Notes: a model not told the origin generated them from the sequence alone. 64,000 bases of DNA from Tanypteryx hageni (GCA_028673005.1 CM054114.1:16803516-16867515); one strand, 5' to 3'; positions 43,586-54,665 are shown, counted from the stretch's first letter. Translations and numbers: made by a program.

Positions 43586-44089
43586 ACTTGGTATGGAATA
43601 AATAATAAATATCGTAATTGACTCTCTGAAATGGGAATTAGGATATATTAAACAACTCGTAGAAGGCTGAATCCGCAGATACTGAAGTTAGACATTCCTG
43701 CACACCCCTTCCTTTGGCCAATTATGGAAGTGCTTCAATATATAACTGCTTTCTGATTGTTCGCTTTGTCGTGTGTCAGCCATTCTAAGAATAACATCAG
43801 TACCGAAATGCTGACCATTTCTCTCTTATTTCCTATTTGATTAAAGGGGTGACTGCCTTCATCTGTCCATTCTAGCAATGGGACTGACAATAACGGCTTA
43901 CAACTCGAAGGACATAGAGCCCATAGCATATTTTTAAAGATAAGCTTGTGCATTAAACGTCTTTATATTCATCCTGGAAAATAGCTAATGGCAAAACACT
44001 ACTAATTTTTTTATTCCAATTTCAAAAAAATTGAATTAAGACTAATGGGACAATTTCGTGATCAGGCTTGACTACTATCAACGTAGCAA
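43586..44089. other. AT-rich, no gene seen
   Basis: Only a 72-codon unrecognised open frame (43,735-43,953, -). Confidence 0.4.
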
Positions 44090-44530
44090 AATTTTTTAAA
44101 ATTTCTTTCTCTCAAAATAAAAGATTTTCTTTTATGATTGCAACCATAAAATGCATTCAGGCATCAGAGTAAATGGAATGCAGAAAAATCAGAACATCAT
44201 GAAAAACACTCACATGTTGCTGTTCCCGTTTATGATGCTTCAAAATTCCCTTTGGAGATTTATCTTCATTCTGAGAAAGAAAAGAACAAGATGAGTTAAC
44301 GTAATTATGTAGTTATGAACTGAATTTGATGAAGATTCTCAATAAATTGACAATTTAATGAAACAAAGACTAAGCTCCAAACTTATGCATAATCTCCGAA
44401 AAAATGTTATTTTACAGTTTCATAAAATTCATTGGCGCAAGTTAAATAACACTTCATCGTCGGTGCATTCATAAAAACAGAAACACCATATACAGACAAT
44501 CCCCGACTTACGTTAGGGTTCGGTCGCGTA
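44090..44530 (-). repeat. Copy 2 of the duplicated exon-containing block
   Basis: Partner of 38,740-39,140 in the same orientation; contains the 57-nt exon. Ends with a repeat terminus (CAGACAATCCCCGACTTACG) also present in diverged form in copy 1, so the repeat was there before duplication. Confidence 0.65.
44214..44270 (-). CDS. 57-nt exon with KGILK motif, membrane-protein gene (candidate)
   Basis: Acceptor CTTTTCTTTCTCAG (ending 44,271) and donor CAACAT|GTGAGTG (44,214) frame 19 codons, phase 0: NEDKSPKGILKHHKREQQH. The upstream candidate exon at 53,765 ends in phase 0, so the splice ...VEDGDP|NEDKSPKG is in frame. KGILK matches the SILK-type PP1-docking motif [GS]-I-L-[RK]; the complementary VxF motif follows two exons later. 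The rest is basic and His-rich. Not recognised as a known protein. Confidence 0.55.
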
Positions 44531-45594
44531 AACCCGTTTACATAGTCAATACATATTATTTGAGTCAAGTGGAGTCCATATATATAAGATAATAAATTGC
44601 GAGAGTCCTCGCTGAATGTTTATCATCTTCCGCGAAATTACCGTCATGACTGATTGACACGTACGCACGCACCGCGAATCATCAAAGACGCAAACGGCAG
44701 TTTTACTTGGCTGTAAATTTGGGATTACAAAAATATTATGTACCGATATATATCATGTATCGTAACCTTAATATCAATATCAACGATACACTTGTAGGAA
44801 TATATTGACATATAAAAAGACTGATAAGTACATTAAAATGGTCCTTCTGTTATCAGAATATATTAAATTACGTGAAATACGGGGTTTGGTGTGGAATTTT
44901 ATCATTGAACTCGCGCTGTGTACGGCTTGTTCCTACCAAAGTCTAACATTTGAAAAAAACTCTCAACACACTTCCCAAAACCATGGAGTGGCAGTAGTAG
45001 TTTATTTATCAAATACAGAAAATATAAATAAATAACTGACAATTTGGAATCCGACGGCGGATCAGAGCTAAATATTTGGTGTAGTATTTGCCTGTTAGTT
45101 TTAAATTCGTTTACGAAGGCAACTTAAGCTACCAAAACCACCCGGTAGTAGGCTATCTTTTAGATTAATTGAAATATTTTTCAAATTGTTTCACAGCAAA
45201 TATATGTTGAAATATATTTTTCAGAATTTTATTAACACATCACTATAGTAAAATACAAATAGCCGAAATAAATTAATATAGCGTAACATGTCATACTATT
45301 TGCAACAATTACAGTGTCATTAAAATGTCAATCAGTCACACCATCTCGTCACGATCTTAACAAAGACCCTAATCTGTTTATCATCGGCAAATATGACTTA
45401 TCAATGTAACTTGGAGGTAATTTAAGAAATACATAATAAATATTATTATTATTTAAGATCGTTAAAAGCTAAGAATGATGTAAAGAAAAATGCTTTTGCA
45501 AATCTGGCACAGTCAGGAAAAAATAAATAGTGAAATCTTGCCCAAAATTTTGTAGCACTGGAGACTGAAAAATCCCACAGCTCCTCACGTTCCT
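44531..45594. other. AT-rich, no gene seen
   Basis: No supportable gene. 44,640-44,710 is GC-richer without an open frame. Short (ATT)n at about 45,440. Confidence 0.4.
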
Positions 45595-46850
45595 CACTTA
45601 TCTACATCTGCATGTTACCCTGCAATTCACCATTCTGGTGGATGGCAGAGGGTACACTGCACCGAGGCACACCTAACAGTTATTACTCGCAGATTTATCT
45701 TGCCAGTTATGGTCTCGTATTGTTCTCGGAAAGAAGGAGCCTCTATAACGTTCCGTCCTACAATGGATCTCACGTATCTTATCGCCATGATCGATTCTAC
45801 CTATGTACGTTGGAGCCTCAATTACTGCCACTACATCTTCTGCTAGACATTCTGATCTGTATTTATTTAGGAGCCTTAACCTTGAGCACATTCTACTGCC
45901 TTCCAGAGGTCTCCATTTTAAATGCTTCAATAATGATGTGACGCTCTCCATATGTTCGTACTTTTGTTTAACGAACCTGCCTGCTCTCCGCTGTACCCAT
46001 TCTAACTTCATTTTATAGTCCTCCTCATACGGATCCCATATAATGGAGGCATATTTCACCTTCGTTCTAATTAGTGAAAAATAACACGCTACGCGGTCTT
46101 TCTCTGTACTATTCCGCACTATTCTGCCTATAAAGGAGTTTCCTGTTAGCTGCACCTATAACACGATGAATGTGCATTCTCAACGTATGGTCACGACAAA
46201 TAGTAACTCCTAAATATTTTATATGTTCAGCTGCTTGAATATTCCTTGTATCGATTTTGTACTCGAAACCTAATTCTCTATTCTTACTTCTCCACAACAG
46301 TACTACTGCACATTTACTGTATTTCATTTCAATGCTCCATTCCTTACACCATGCGGAAATGGCTTTTAAATCTTCCTACAGCGACTGATTGCCATCTCGG
46401 TTGATTATCTCCTTAAACATATATGGCGGTGTCATCTGAGAAGAGTCTGATTTTACTACTACCACCGAAAAAATACCATTTACATAAATTAGGAATAGTA
46501 GAGGGCCCAATAAACTTCTCTGAGGAACACGTGACCCGACTTGAAAGGGGGACAAGTACATTCCATTAATGACCACTATCTGTTCTCTCTTCCTGAGGAA
46601 ATCTCTCACCCAATTCGCAATTTTCGGGTTGATACAGTATTTTACGTGCTTCGCTATCAAATTCCGATGTGGGACCTTATCAAACGCCTTCCTGAAGTCA
46701 ATTAAAATAGAATCGCCCTGGATATTTTTTTCTCCGCATCGCAATAAATCATTCACGAAAAACCGAGTTGAGTTTCACATAATCTACCTTTCCGGAATCC
46801 GTGTTTGTATATTTTTGTCTGATCAACCTCTTCATTTATTATAGCCATAG
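45595..46850 (-). pseudogene. CR1-like LINE, 5'-truncated, with ATGTAGA-type 3' end
   Basis: Reverse transcriptase region reading leftward: KHGFRKGRLCETQLGFS (46,800-46,750), NDLLRCGEKN, ILIDFRKAFDKVPHRNLIAK (first catalytic Asp), GSRVPQRSLLGPLLFLIYVN. The YADD block is destroyed near 46,440. Then AEHIKYLGVTICRDHTLRMH and the C-terminal YFSLIRTKVKYASIIWDPY, VQRRAGRFVK. The 3' end reads CCTCTGCCATCCACCAGAAT ... GCAGATGTAGATAAG, like arthropod CR1 tails made of ATGTAG repeats. Stops and frame changes throughout; truncated at the 5' side where the composite repeat begins. Confidence 0.82.
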
Positions 46851-48699
46851 CTCCTTCCACGCCGATCACACAAGGGAGGAGGAAAACCCGGCGCTGGCAT
46901 TCGGAATGGGACTGTTCGGTGCAACCGTTTCGGCGCGAGGATCTTTTGGCAGGGAAACCTTTCGGCGCAGGGATCATTTGGCTCAGGGATCTTTCGGCGC
47001 GGGGACCTTTCAGCGCAGGAACACATTTTTTCTCTTTCCCGGGGTAATACTCGAGCAAAATAGCAGAAAATATTGCTACTTACTATACCTAAACTTGGTA
47101 GAATTCGACGTTTATTTTTGTTTTCATCGACGATTTAAATCGACGTTTATTTTTCCTAGAAAATTTAGACTAATATTGACGCTTAAAATTACAACTACTA
47201 TAGGGTTGGTAATATTCGACATTTATTTTTCTAAAATATCGGCGTTAACTTTTCGTAAAAATTAGCGACCAATATCGACATTTACTTTCATACATTTTAC
47301 TAGGCTTGGTAGTTTTAGAAGTTAATATATCTTAAAACGCGATAACTACCATTATTTTTTATTCCTAAAAATCAACGACGTACATCAACGTTTATTATTA
47401 TACATTTAATTGAACATTTTAGTTTTAGACCTTTATATTTTGGCTATAATAATCCAAGAGGTTGATTAGCAAGAAATACTCACAAACACCGACGTTTATA
47501 AGGATGTATTTCTTAAAAAGCGATATCTAATATCGATGATTATTTCAATACATTTCATCAATTGTAATCTAGAAAAGTGTTATAAATTGAATTGCTTCTA
47601 ATTATGTTTAACTAAAAGTGTGTAAATAAAAATAAGGCTTATTTTATGCTGCTTTATTTGTTGTTATCTATATTTTGGCGAATGTATTGTTATTGACTTC
47701 GGCCACCACCCTGGAACAGTTAACTTTTTGCAATAAATTATTCACGAAATCAAGATCATTATCGAGAAATTAACGCCGCATGAGTATAACGCACAACCTA
47801 ATGTATGAATGAATATTTTGATGAAAAGTATATTATTTTGTTGAGTAATAAACAACTATGAATGCGGAAAAACTCCAGAGTGCGTATATGGAACGATGCG
47901 CCTTCGGCAGTAATGCAAAAGAAACTAAGCACGATGGACACTCTCAGAATGATTATATACATTTTATGACAGGGTGCTTTTGGAAATGCCCTACGATACT
48001 CATTTTTCAGTTCGGGAAAACCTTTCATTTTGCCTGTTGGAGGAGGTCGGCAGATAATTTCGCGCAGAGGACGCAATAGACGTCCCCCGACTTTTCGGTA
48101 AATGAAGTCTAAAGTGCGTATGGCATATCGGATCTGGCCGGGGGAAAGAAAGATCACAATTAACCGATCATAATATTTTGTCCTTTACCCTTGGATTCCA
48201 CGGTTGCTCAGTAGGTGCCCTTAAGACAGCAGTGACATAAGTAAGCGAAATTAGAAAACAAATTCCGAATGTTGTTTGGCCGTGGGTATGAAAAGTACAG
48301 ACTGTCTCTACGGTTTTGGTTGTTTGGTGGTAAAATATGTTAAGTTTTAGAGCGGATAACAAAGTTTTAAAATCATGACGCATAAATTTCCTGGAAAATG
48401 TATTGGTGAATTCTACACTTATCGAAGACAGTTCATTTTCGTCGATTTAAATTAAAAAAAAAATTAGATTTTCATCAATTTAAATCGTATCCTACCAAGC
48501 CCAACTGTATATTGGCTTCCTGTAGGTTAAAATATTAACGGAATATTTCGTAATACTGATACCTACTGAAAATTGCTTGTAGGTACACAACATCATCTTA
48601 TGAGAATAATAACTGTTGGCGGGGGGAGGGAGGGAGAGATCGAAATAACTAACATTTATAGGGGAGATGAATGTCTATCGAATGGAAATTTCATAGTAA
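46851..48699 (+). mobile_element. Composite: CGGCGC-repeat element split by a nested 1.4-kb insertion
   Basis: 46,860-47,090 and 48,505-48,670 together align with the uninterrupted stretch 60,000-60,330 in the right arm (GGGTAA.ACT.GAGCAAA; then TTGGCTTCCTGT.GGT.AAAAT, GGAATATTTC.TAATACTGAT, GTACACAACA). The material between (about 47,092-48,500) begins CTAAACTTGGTAG...CGACGATTTAAATCGACG and ends with the inverse (CGTCGATTTAAATT...CTACCAAGCCCAAC), so it is a nested element; it has CTTGGTAG units about 105 bp apart (47,093; 47,204; 47,305). Confidence 0.6.
46925..47025. repeat. About 20-bp GC-rich tandem units (TTTCGGCGCrGGGA)
   Basis: Five to six diverged units: TTTCGGCGCGAGGATC, TTTTGGCAGGGAAACC, TTTCGGCGCAGGGATCA, TTTGGCTCAGGGATC, TTTCGGCGCGGGGACC, TTTCAGCGCAGGAAC. 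Same array as 60,019-60,110 / 53,121-53,212 and related to the CGGCGAAACG ends at 29.8 and 32.3 kb. Confidence 0.8.
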
Positions 48700-48844
48700 A
48701 TGAGCAATACTTAACTACACTACGGAAATTAGTAAGGATTAGCGGTGGGAAGGTTATGGGGAAGATGGTCGAAATTATTAATAATATTATTAATTAATAT
48801 TAAATAAGCTTTGAATGAGGTTGCAAAGTAGGATGTGGTATGTT
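48700..48844 (+). repeat. Unit U, copy 1 left part (split by a LINE)
   Basis: GAGCAATACTTAACTACACT ... GGATGTGGTATGTT matches 51,488-51,630. The rest of copy 1 resumes at 51,145 after the LINE, so U copy 1 is the pre-insertion target. Confidence 0.85.
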
Positions 48845-51136
48845 CATCATCATCATAGGTAGTCTGTCCGTAGACAGGTCCGTGATTATTCATGGTTAAA
48901 CCTGGTTCTCCATATACTCCTATTTTCCGCTGTCCTCTTTATATCTTGATAACTCTCTTTCCCTTTCAAATCGTCTATCAGCTGAAACCTTTTCCTGCCT
49001 CTTTCCCTTTTCCCATCTAGTTTTCCTTCTAACACGTCTTTAATCATACTCTCTCTCCTCAGGTAATGTCCAACCCAGTTAGCCTTCCTCTTTCTGATAG
49101 TCTGTATAATCATTCGCTTCTCTCCTATTCTTCGTAGCACTTCATCGTTTTTCATCCTATCTGTCCATTTTATCTTCAGCATTCTCCTCCAAGTCCACAT
49201 TTCAAAGCTTTCCAAGTATTTGATGTCATTTTTCCTTAGCGTCCATGTTTCTGCCCCATACAATGCTATACTCCATACGTAGCATTTTATCAACTTCTTG
49301 CGGATATCTTCCCTTATATTCCCTGTAAGTAGTTGTTTCTTTCTCCTGAAAGCCGCTTTTGCTTTTCCTATTCTAGTTTTGATCTCATCCGTACATTTTG
49401 CCTCTCGTGTTATGATACTTCCAAGGTATTTATATTCTGAAACTTGTTCTAATGGCTTTCCCCCAATAGTTATGTTCAGATTCTCTTCTTTACCCGATAT
49501 TCGAATGACCTTGGATTTTTCTGTATTTATTTCCATACCGTATTTTCTACCTGTTATCACTAGTCTATTTATCATTTTTTGTAGCTCCTCTTCCTTTCTT
49601 GCTAGAAGTACTTGATCATCTGCGTATTTTACTGTTCTTATAATCCTTCCTCCAATTTTGAAATCCCCTGTGCCTTCTAAAGCTTCTTGCATTAGACTTT
49701 CTCCATATATATTGAATAGGGTTGGCGATAGGCAGCAGCCTTGTCTTACTCCTCTACCGATATTTATTCCGCAGGTGTCCACATTCTCAAACCTGACCTT
49801 TACAACTTGATTCTCATATAGATTCCTAATCAGTCTCCTGTCTTTCCATTCTACACCTATATCCTTTAATATCTTCATCAACTTTACCCAATTTACTCTA
49901 TCAAAGGCCTTCTGCCAGTCTACGAAACATGCGCAGATATCTTGACTGTATTCTATTGCCCTTTCTGATATGATTCTAACTACTCCTATAGCATCTCTAG
50001 TTCCTCGTCCTTTTCTGAAACCGAATTGATCTTCCCCTATTATTTCTTCTGCCTTTTTCTCCAGCCTTTTATTAAGAATCCTCGTGATGATCTTCGATGT
50101 GTGTGACAGAAGGCTTATAGTTCTGTAATCTTTACACTGCATTGCCTTTGGCTTCTTCTTTAGAGGGATCATTGTTACTTCTAGGAAATCCTGAGGCCAC
50201 TCTCCCGTGTCGTAAATCTTATTAATTAATTTCGTGATCGCTTTTAGTCCTTCTGATCCTATGACTTTAAGTATCTCAGCCGGTATTCCATCGCTGCCCG
50301 TGGCTTTCACCTTCTTAAGTTCCACTATCGCTTTTTCTACTTCGCTCTCCATAATACTTGGTCTTAAGTTGTCTTCTTCAATGTTTTCCTCATTTTCCAG
50401 TTCTATTTTTGCCGCTCCTGTCTGTTTGCTGTATAATTCCTTAATGTATTCTTCCCATACCTGTGCTACATCCTTTGTTTCTGAGACTATCTTCCCATCC
50501 GTATTCATAATTCCTTTACCACAAATTCCATTAGACTTCTTATCTTCTAATTCCAGTGCCTTAGCGTACATCATATCGTACCGTCCTAATTTCTCCATTT
50601 GTTCTATTTCATCACATTTTCCTTTTAGCCAATTTTCTCTAGCTTTATCTGTTACCCTTCTCAACTCATTGTTTATACGCCTATAGTTGGCTCTACCTTC
50701 TTCACTGTTAACGTTTTTCCATTTTCGTCTCTCATCCATTTTCTCCAGCATTTCCTTCGTGATCCATGGTTTTCTGATTTTCTTCTCTTGTTTTCCAATC
50801 TCTTTATCCAAGGTATCCTTGATACTGGTTTTAATTTCATCCCATTCTATATCGACGGTCTTCGGTTTGTTTTCCAACTTTCTTAGGTTATCTTCCAACT
50901 TCATGCTGACTACATCCTGCCTTTCTTTCAGTTTTTCTAGGTCCCAGGTCTGTCTTTCTCTTCTCGTTTTTCTTATTTGTTTGAGCTTTGTACTCACGTC
51001 AAGTATTAGAAGGCTGTGATCTGAATCAATGTCTGCTCCTTGCAATGCCTTGGCGTTCTTTATGCTGTTCCTAAATCTTTGTTTTACAAGGATGTAATCT
51101 ATTTGGCATCTCATTCTATCTCCTGGGCTTTTCCAT
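48845..51136 (-). mobile_element. 5'-truncated RTE-like LINE with 8-bp target duplication
   Basis: Flanked by GGTATGTT at 48,837-48,844 and 51,137-51,144. The 3' end (left side) is a short (ATGATG)n tail. Copy 2 of unit U (51,488-51,752) keeps the unoccupied site (GGATGTGGTATGCTATACTG), which proves the insertion and its borders. The element lacks most of its endonuclease. An identical insertion sits at the mirror position in the right arm. Confidence 0.9.
48886..51114 (-). CDS. LINE polyprotein, 742-codon open frame: end of endonuclease plus reverse transcriptase
   Basis: Uninterrupted frame. Residues 1-40 are the endonuclease C-terminus (CQIDYILVKQRF ... DSDHSLLILDV, with the catalytic SDH). 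After a charged linker comes the RT: KVKATGSDGIPAEILK, KDYRTISLLSHTSKIITRIL, EDQFGFRKGRGTRDAI, CFVDWQKAFDRVNW (first Asp), GRGVRQGCCLSPTLFNIYGE, VKYADDQVLLA (catalytic YADD), YLGSIITREAKC. A C-terminal domain follows (SIALYGAETWTLRKNDIKYL, RRMLKIKWTDRMKNDEVL, ANWVGHYLRRESMIKDVLEG). The copy is young: the RT is intact, only the 5' end is missing. Clade assignment (RTE-like) is from recollection of such arthropod proteins. Confidence 0.9.
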   Translation of the reverse strand: MRCQIDYILVKQRFRNSIKNAKALQGADIDSDHSLLILDVSTKLKQIRKTRRERQTWDLEKLKERQDVVSMKLEDNLRKLENKPKTVDIEWDEIKTSIKDTLDKEIGKQEKKIRKPWITKEMLEKMDERRKWKNVNSEEGRANYRRINNELRRVTDKARENWLKGKCDEIEQMEKLGRYDMMYAKALELEDKKSNGICGKGIMNTDGKIVSETKDVAQVWEEYIKELYSKQTGAAKIELENEENIEEDNLRPSIMESEVEKAIVELKKVKATGSDGIPAEILKVIGSEGLKAITKLINKIYDTGEWPQDFLEVTMIPLKKKPKAMQCKDYRTISLLSHTSKIITRILNKRLEKKAEEIIGEDQFGFRKGRGTRDAIGVVRIISERAIEYSQDICACFVDWQKAFDRVNWVKLMKILKDIGVEWKDRRLIRNLYENQVVKVRFENVDTCGINIGRGVRQGCCLSPTLFNIYGESLMQEALEGTGDFKIGGRIIRTVKYADDQVLLARKEEELQKMINRLVITGRKYGMEINTEKSKVIRISGKEENLNITIGGKPLEQVSEYKYLGSIITREAKCTDEIKTRIGKAKAAFRRKKQLLTGNIREDIRKKLIKCYVWSIALYGAETWTLRKNDIKYLESFEMWTWRRMLKIKWTDRMKNDEVLRRIGEKRMIIQTIRKRKANWVGHYLRRESMIKDVLEGKLDGKRERGRKRFQLIDDLKGKESYQDIKRTAENRSIWRTRFNHE

Positions 51137-51144
51137 GGTATGTT

Positions 51145-51255
51145 ATACTGGTGTTAATAAAAGTAAGAACAAAGAATGAACCACTAAAACAAAAAATACA
51201 GACGAAGAACAAACGGAAAGGAAGAGCCACAAGTACAGTATGTGAATAACAGGAG
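51145..51255 (+). repeat. Unit U, copy 1 right part
   Basis: ATACTGGTGTTAATAAAAGT ... GAATAACAGGAGCA, continuing copy 1 beyond the LINE; matches 51,632-51,748. Confidence 0.85.
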
Positions 51256-51262
51256 CACTTTT

Positions 51263-51490
51263 TAGTACGTAAATAACTATTATTGACCGGGTGGGATAGA
51301 ATTCTAGGGGTTGGATAAATTTAGAGAATATTCCTTGCGGCTTAGGAGTATTCTCTTAATCCATATCTATTTTGCCGTAGTATACAATAACCAAATAGAT
51401 TATGATTGGGTTTATTGCCATGTTTAATAATCACCCTAAACTCTGGTAAATTTGTTGTGAAAATACGCATAAATGGTAAATTGCGGCAAT
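51263..51490 (+). repeat. 240-bp dispersed repeat (as at 43.3 kb)
   Basis: Nearly identical to 43,345-43,585, lying between the two copies of unit U. Confidence 0.85.
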
Positions 51491-51752
51491 GAGCAATATT
51501 TAACTACACTACGGAAATTAGTAAGGATTAGCGGTGGGAAGGTTATGGGGAAGATGGTCGAAATTATTAATAACATTATTAATTAATATTAAATAAGCAT
51601 TGCATGAGGTTGCAAAGTTGGATGTGGTATGCTATACTGGTGTTAATAAAAGTGAGGACAAAGAATGAATCACAAAAACAAAAAAAATACAAACGAAGAA
51701 CGAACGGAAAGGAAGAGCCAAAAGTAGACTATGTGAGTAACAGGAGCATCGA
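51488..51752 (+). repeat. Unit U, copy 2 (LINE-free)
   Basis: Uninterrupted version of the U sequence, with the empty LINE target site at about 51,619-51,630. Confidence 0.85.
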
Positions 51753-51755
51753 GAA

Positions 51756-53030
51756 AAACAGATCATATCGCAAGGAGAAAGCTTAGTGTTATGGTTTGCA
51801 TCTCGATTACATCAAAGTAAATATCTGTTTATGAGGTCCTTACTTATAATTCAATGCGTAAAGCCAATTCAATTTTTAATTTCCTTTTAAAAGTGCTGAG
51901 TTTTTTCCTAGCGTAATTAAAATTATCCATAGTTGATCCTTGGAAAAATAAGCTTATTCGCATTTATAAACCTATTTTTACGCTACCTCAGCACGGATTC
52001 GAACTTGGTTTGTTAGAAAAATTAAATTCTTTTCTTTTACGAATGGTTTATCATTCGTTCAGAGATGTCACCGTAATCATAAGAAACTACGTTATATTGA
52101 AGAAGTATAGCATTTTTAGGTTTTGTCGTCACTTTGGAATTGCTATTTTCCTTCAAATATGTTTAGTTGGTTTTTTATTTGATTCTCTTCCTTTCATATA
52201 AAATAAAAATATTAAAACAAGGCATTCCAGTTATCTTGCAAAGATCCTGAGATATTCGCCAAATATGTCAACAGACTATATAGTATTAGCGTAAAGGTTA
52301 ATCATAACAATCTCCATTGAGTTGAAGCTGAGAGTGTAAGAACTGAGCGTAAGGGAATTTAAATCTTATCTACGGTTTTTCTATACATTGTATGTGAAGC
52401 GTACAATCGAATTTATTTAAGTAGTGCTTAAGATGGGACGGCATGAGGTGGTATGGCAAACCAGTCTTAATGAAAATGATCAGAAATCATGCAGATAGTT
52501 TTATAAGATCTGAAGATTAATGTATTTTTATTAAAAATATCATAAGCACAGAGAAATAATCTACCCTTAATCGTAAGTATTGTTATTTTGGTATATGAGC
52601 ATTCATGCAAAGAAGTTTCGTTTAACGATGATTTTTCTTAGAGCGAATTCAACAACTCCTTATGCACCAGTGACCTTAAAACAAAATGCAGACGTTGTAA
52701 ACGTCAAGTGTTTTCGGTCTGGTTTTTGAATTAACAGCTAACGATGTTTGAGAATAATAATATTAGTTTCAATGTGATAAACTAAGAGAAATCATAATTT
52801 ATTAATCAGGATTAATATTTTTATTCCTAATCGACAGTTACCGATGATTATTTATCTTCGTAGAATTCCAACTTAAAATTCGACATTTGTCGACGATTAC
52901 GACAGACAGCCATATCGCCTATATGTGTTAACAATTTTTACCCCACTCCCCCCTCCTAACTTTATTATTTTCATAAGACATTGTTGTGTACGTACATGAA
53001 TTTCCAATATCAGTATTAAGAAATATTCCA
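51756..53030. other. Arm sequence without recognised gene
   Basis: AT-rich. An open frame of 63 codons (52,010-52,201 +) is hydrophobic (SIFRFCRHFGIAIFLQICLV) but not recognised. Mirrored at 60,201-61,475. Confidence 0.4.
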
Positions 53031-53120
53031 TTAATTTAAGATTTTTACCAACAGGAAGCCAAGACATAATATGTAGTAACTTTGCTCTAGTTTTACCCAG
53101 GAAAACACAGAAAAATTGTG

Positions 53121-53212
53121 TTCCTTCGCCAAAAAGTCCCGCGCCGAATGATCCCTGCGCCGAAATGTCTCTCCGCCGAAAGATCTCCGAGACGAAACGA
53201 TTACGTCGAACT
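53121..53212. repeat. CGGCGC-type tandem array, left arm
   Basis: GCGCCGAATGATCCCTGCGCCGAAATGTCTCTCCGCCGAAAGATC-type units on +, each about 20 bp; mirror at 60,019-60,110. Confidence 0.8.
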
Positions 53213-53325
53213 TTTCTAAACCCGCCGGCATTAGCCTACTCTTAATGAAAAGCACCAAGGCTGGGAACTTGGGTGTTACCACGAAGCACGGCCTATATTG
53301 GTGGTAAAACTATTTACCAAACAAA

Positions 53326-53528
53326 TTAAGAGAAAGAGAGGGCAACGGCTTAACGTCCCTTCCAAAGGACGAAACATTGACTTTCCGCGGTCTCCCCAAA
53401 CCACACTAACAGAGAGCCTTGGAAAAAAACTTACTTTCGCAAGATTCGTTCTAGCTACCCTTTCGAGCAGCAGGTGAGTAGCAGCCAACGTCCTAAACAC
53501 TACACCACCGACAACCTCCCGGAATCCG
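53326..53528 (-). repeat. tRNA-derived SINE, left arm copy
   Basis: Minus-strand copy of the SINE described at 59,702-59,905; differs by a 2-bp shorter CT run and a few bases. Confidence 0.65.
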
Positions 53529-53764
53529 TGCTTGTATCCGTTATGATATGAATGTAAAGTAAAATTTTGTAGCAGTAAGGGACATTTGCTCTTAATAAAT
53601 GAATAGTTATTTGAACAAAAAAGGTTATTTTCTTAAAAACGAGCATTTCATATTCACTAGAGACGATTGGACATTTTTGTTATCAACTGCATAAAATAAC
53701 CTCTTAGAAGGGTTTGTAAGATAAGAGAAGTATGTAATTGCCAGTTTAGGCGTATTATACTTAC

Positions 53765-53904
53765 AGGGTCACCATCTTCCACACACCACCTCCTCCCGGC
53801 GCAATAACGGTTGAAGCGTCCCCAGATCCACCACCCGATGAGGCAGCCGAAGAAAGAAATGACTACCGCAAGGGTGACGAATACGGGGATACGATCGCTA
53901 GACA
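53765..53904 (-). CDS. 140-nt exon encoding a membrane-spanning segment (candidate host gene)
   Basis: Minus strand: acceptor CTTATGTCTCTGCAG ending at 53,905, donor GACCCT|GTAAGT at 53,765. With two bases completing a split codon it gives 46 residues: SSDRIP, a 20-residue hydrophobic span VFVTLAVVISFFGCLIGWWI, then WGRFNRYCAGRRWCVEDGDP. Positive residues follow the span, so the tail should be cytosolic. GC-rich relative to its surroundings, as for real exons here. The upstream microexon at 57,022 ends in phase 1 and this one needs two bases, giving TTG (Leu): ...PRAQQ-L-SSDRIP. It ends in phase 0, matching 44,214-44,270. The same exon is present, inverted, in the right arm. Confidence 0.6.
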
Positions 53905-54062
53905 CTGCAGAGACATAAGAGAAACAATTTAAAATTCAACGTATGTCTACGGCTTATCTCATTATTTGACATTTTGAACTATTCATAGATTATAAAAAAA
54001 TTATTTCTGAAAACTATCGTTTGTAATAACTCATTAACTTACTTTGATTGATGTCTATTTCC

Positions 54063-54665
54063 TTACGGAGGTAAATTTTTTGATTGTTTCAAACTAATTG
54101 TAAGAAAGATGTTGTGGAAGATCAGATTATATAGTTTCCTGGTTCTGTATGCATTAATAGCCTGTCTTTGTACTGAGGTCGAAGGTTTCGAAAGATGAAG
54201 TCGATCTTCGACGGACACAGTTAACAGAAAAATTGTCCTTGGAAAAATATAGATAGGAAAAGATCCAAGTTCATGCAAATATCGGGAAAAGAAAAATACT
54301 CGAACGTAAGTATTGGCTTGGAAAGCCATCGGAATCAGTTTCAGACAGTAAAGTTGTACCTTGAAAGCATCATGACGAGAGAAGCAAAATGTACCGATAA
54401 AATTAGGACTAGAATAGCGAAAGCAAAGGCCACTCTTAGTAGAATATAGTATCTTCTACGAATGGGGAATATTAAGGAAGACGTCCGCAAGAAGAAGTTG
54501 ATAAAATGAGAAGAATAGGAGGGAAGCATGATCAAAGGCGTGTGTTAGAAGGAAAAAGATGAAGGCAAATGTTTCAGCTGATGGAAAGAGAACTGTGAAG
54601 GCTCGATTAAGCCGGCGGAAAATAGGAGCGTGTGGATTATCAAGACAGACTATGGTTATCGGCAT
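54063..54665 (-). pseudogene. LINE-derived debris in left arm (RTE-like C-terminal region)
   Basis: On the + strand 54,370-54,520 reads like the RTE-like RT tail (IMTREAKCTDKIRTRIAKAK, GNIKEDVRKKKLIK), with many frame breaks; compare TREAKCTDEIKTRIGKAKAA in the intact LINE. So an older copy of the same LINE family, in + orientation here and - in the right arm mirror (58,564-59,166). Confidence 0.6.

Noticed and set aside
49298..51019. Plus-strand open frames (49,298-49,615; 50,234-50,686; 50,687-51,019)
   Set aside because: Antisense shadows of the intact LINE reverse transcriptase frame; same for their mirrors in the right arm.
53031..53500. Open frames through the CGGCGC array and SINE
   Set aside because: Fall within repeats and are open by composition.
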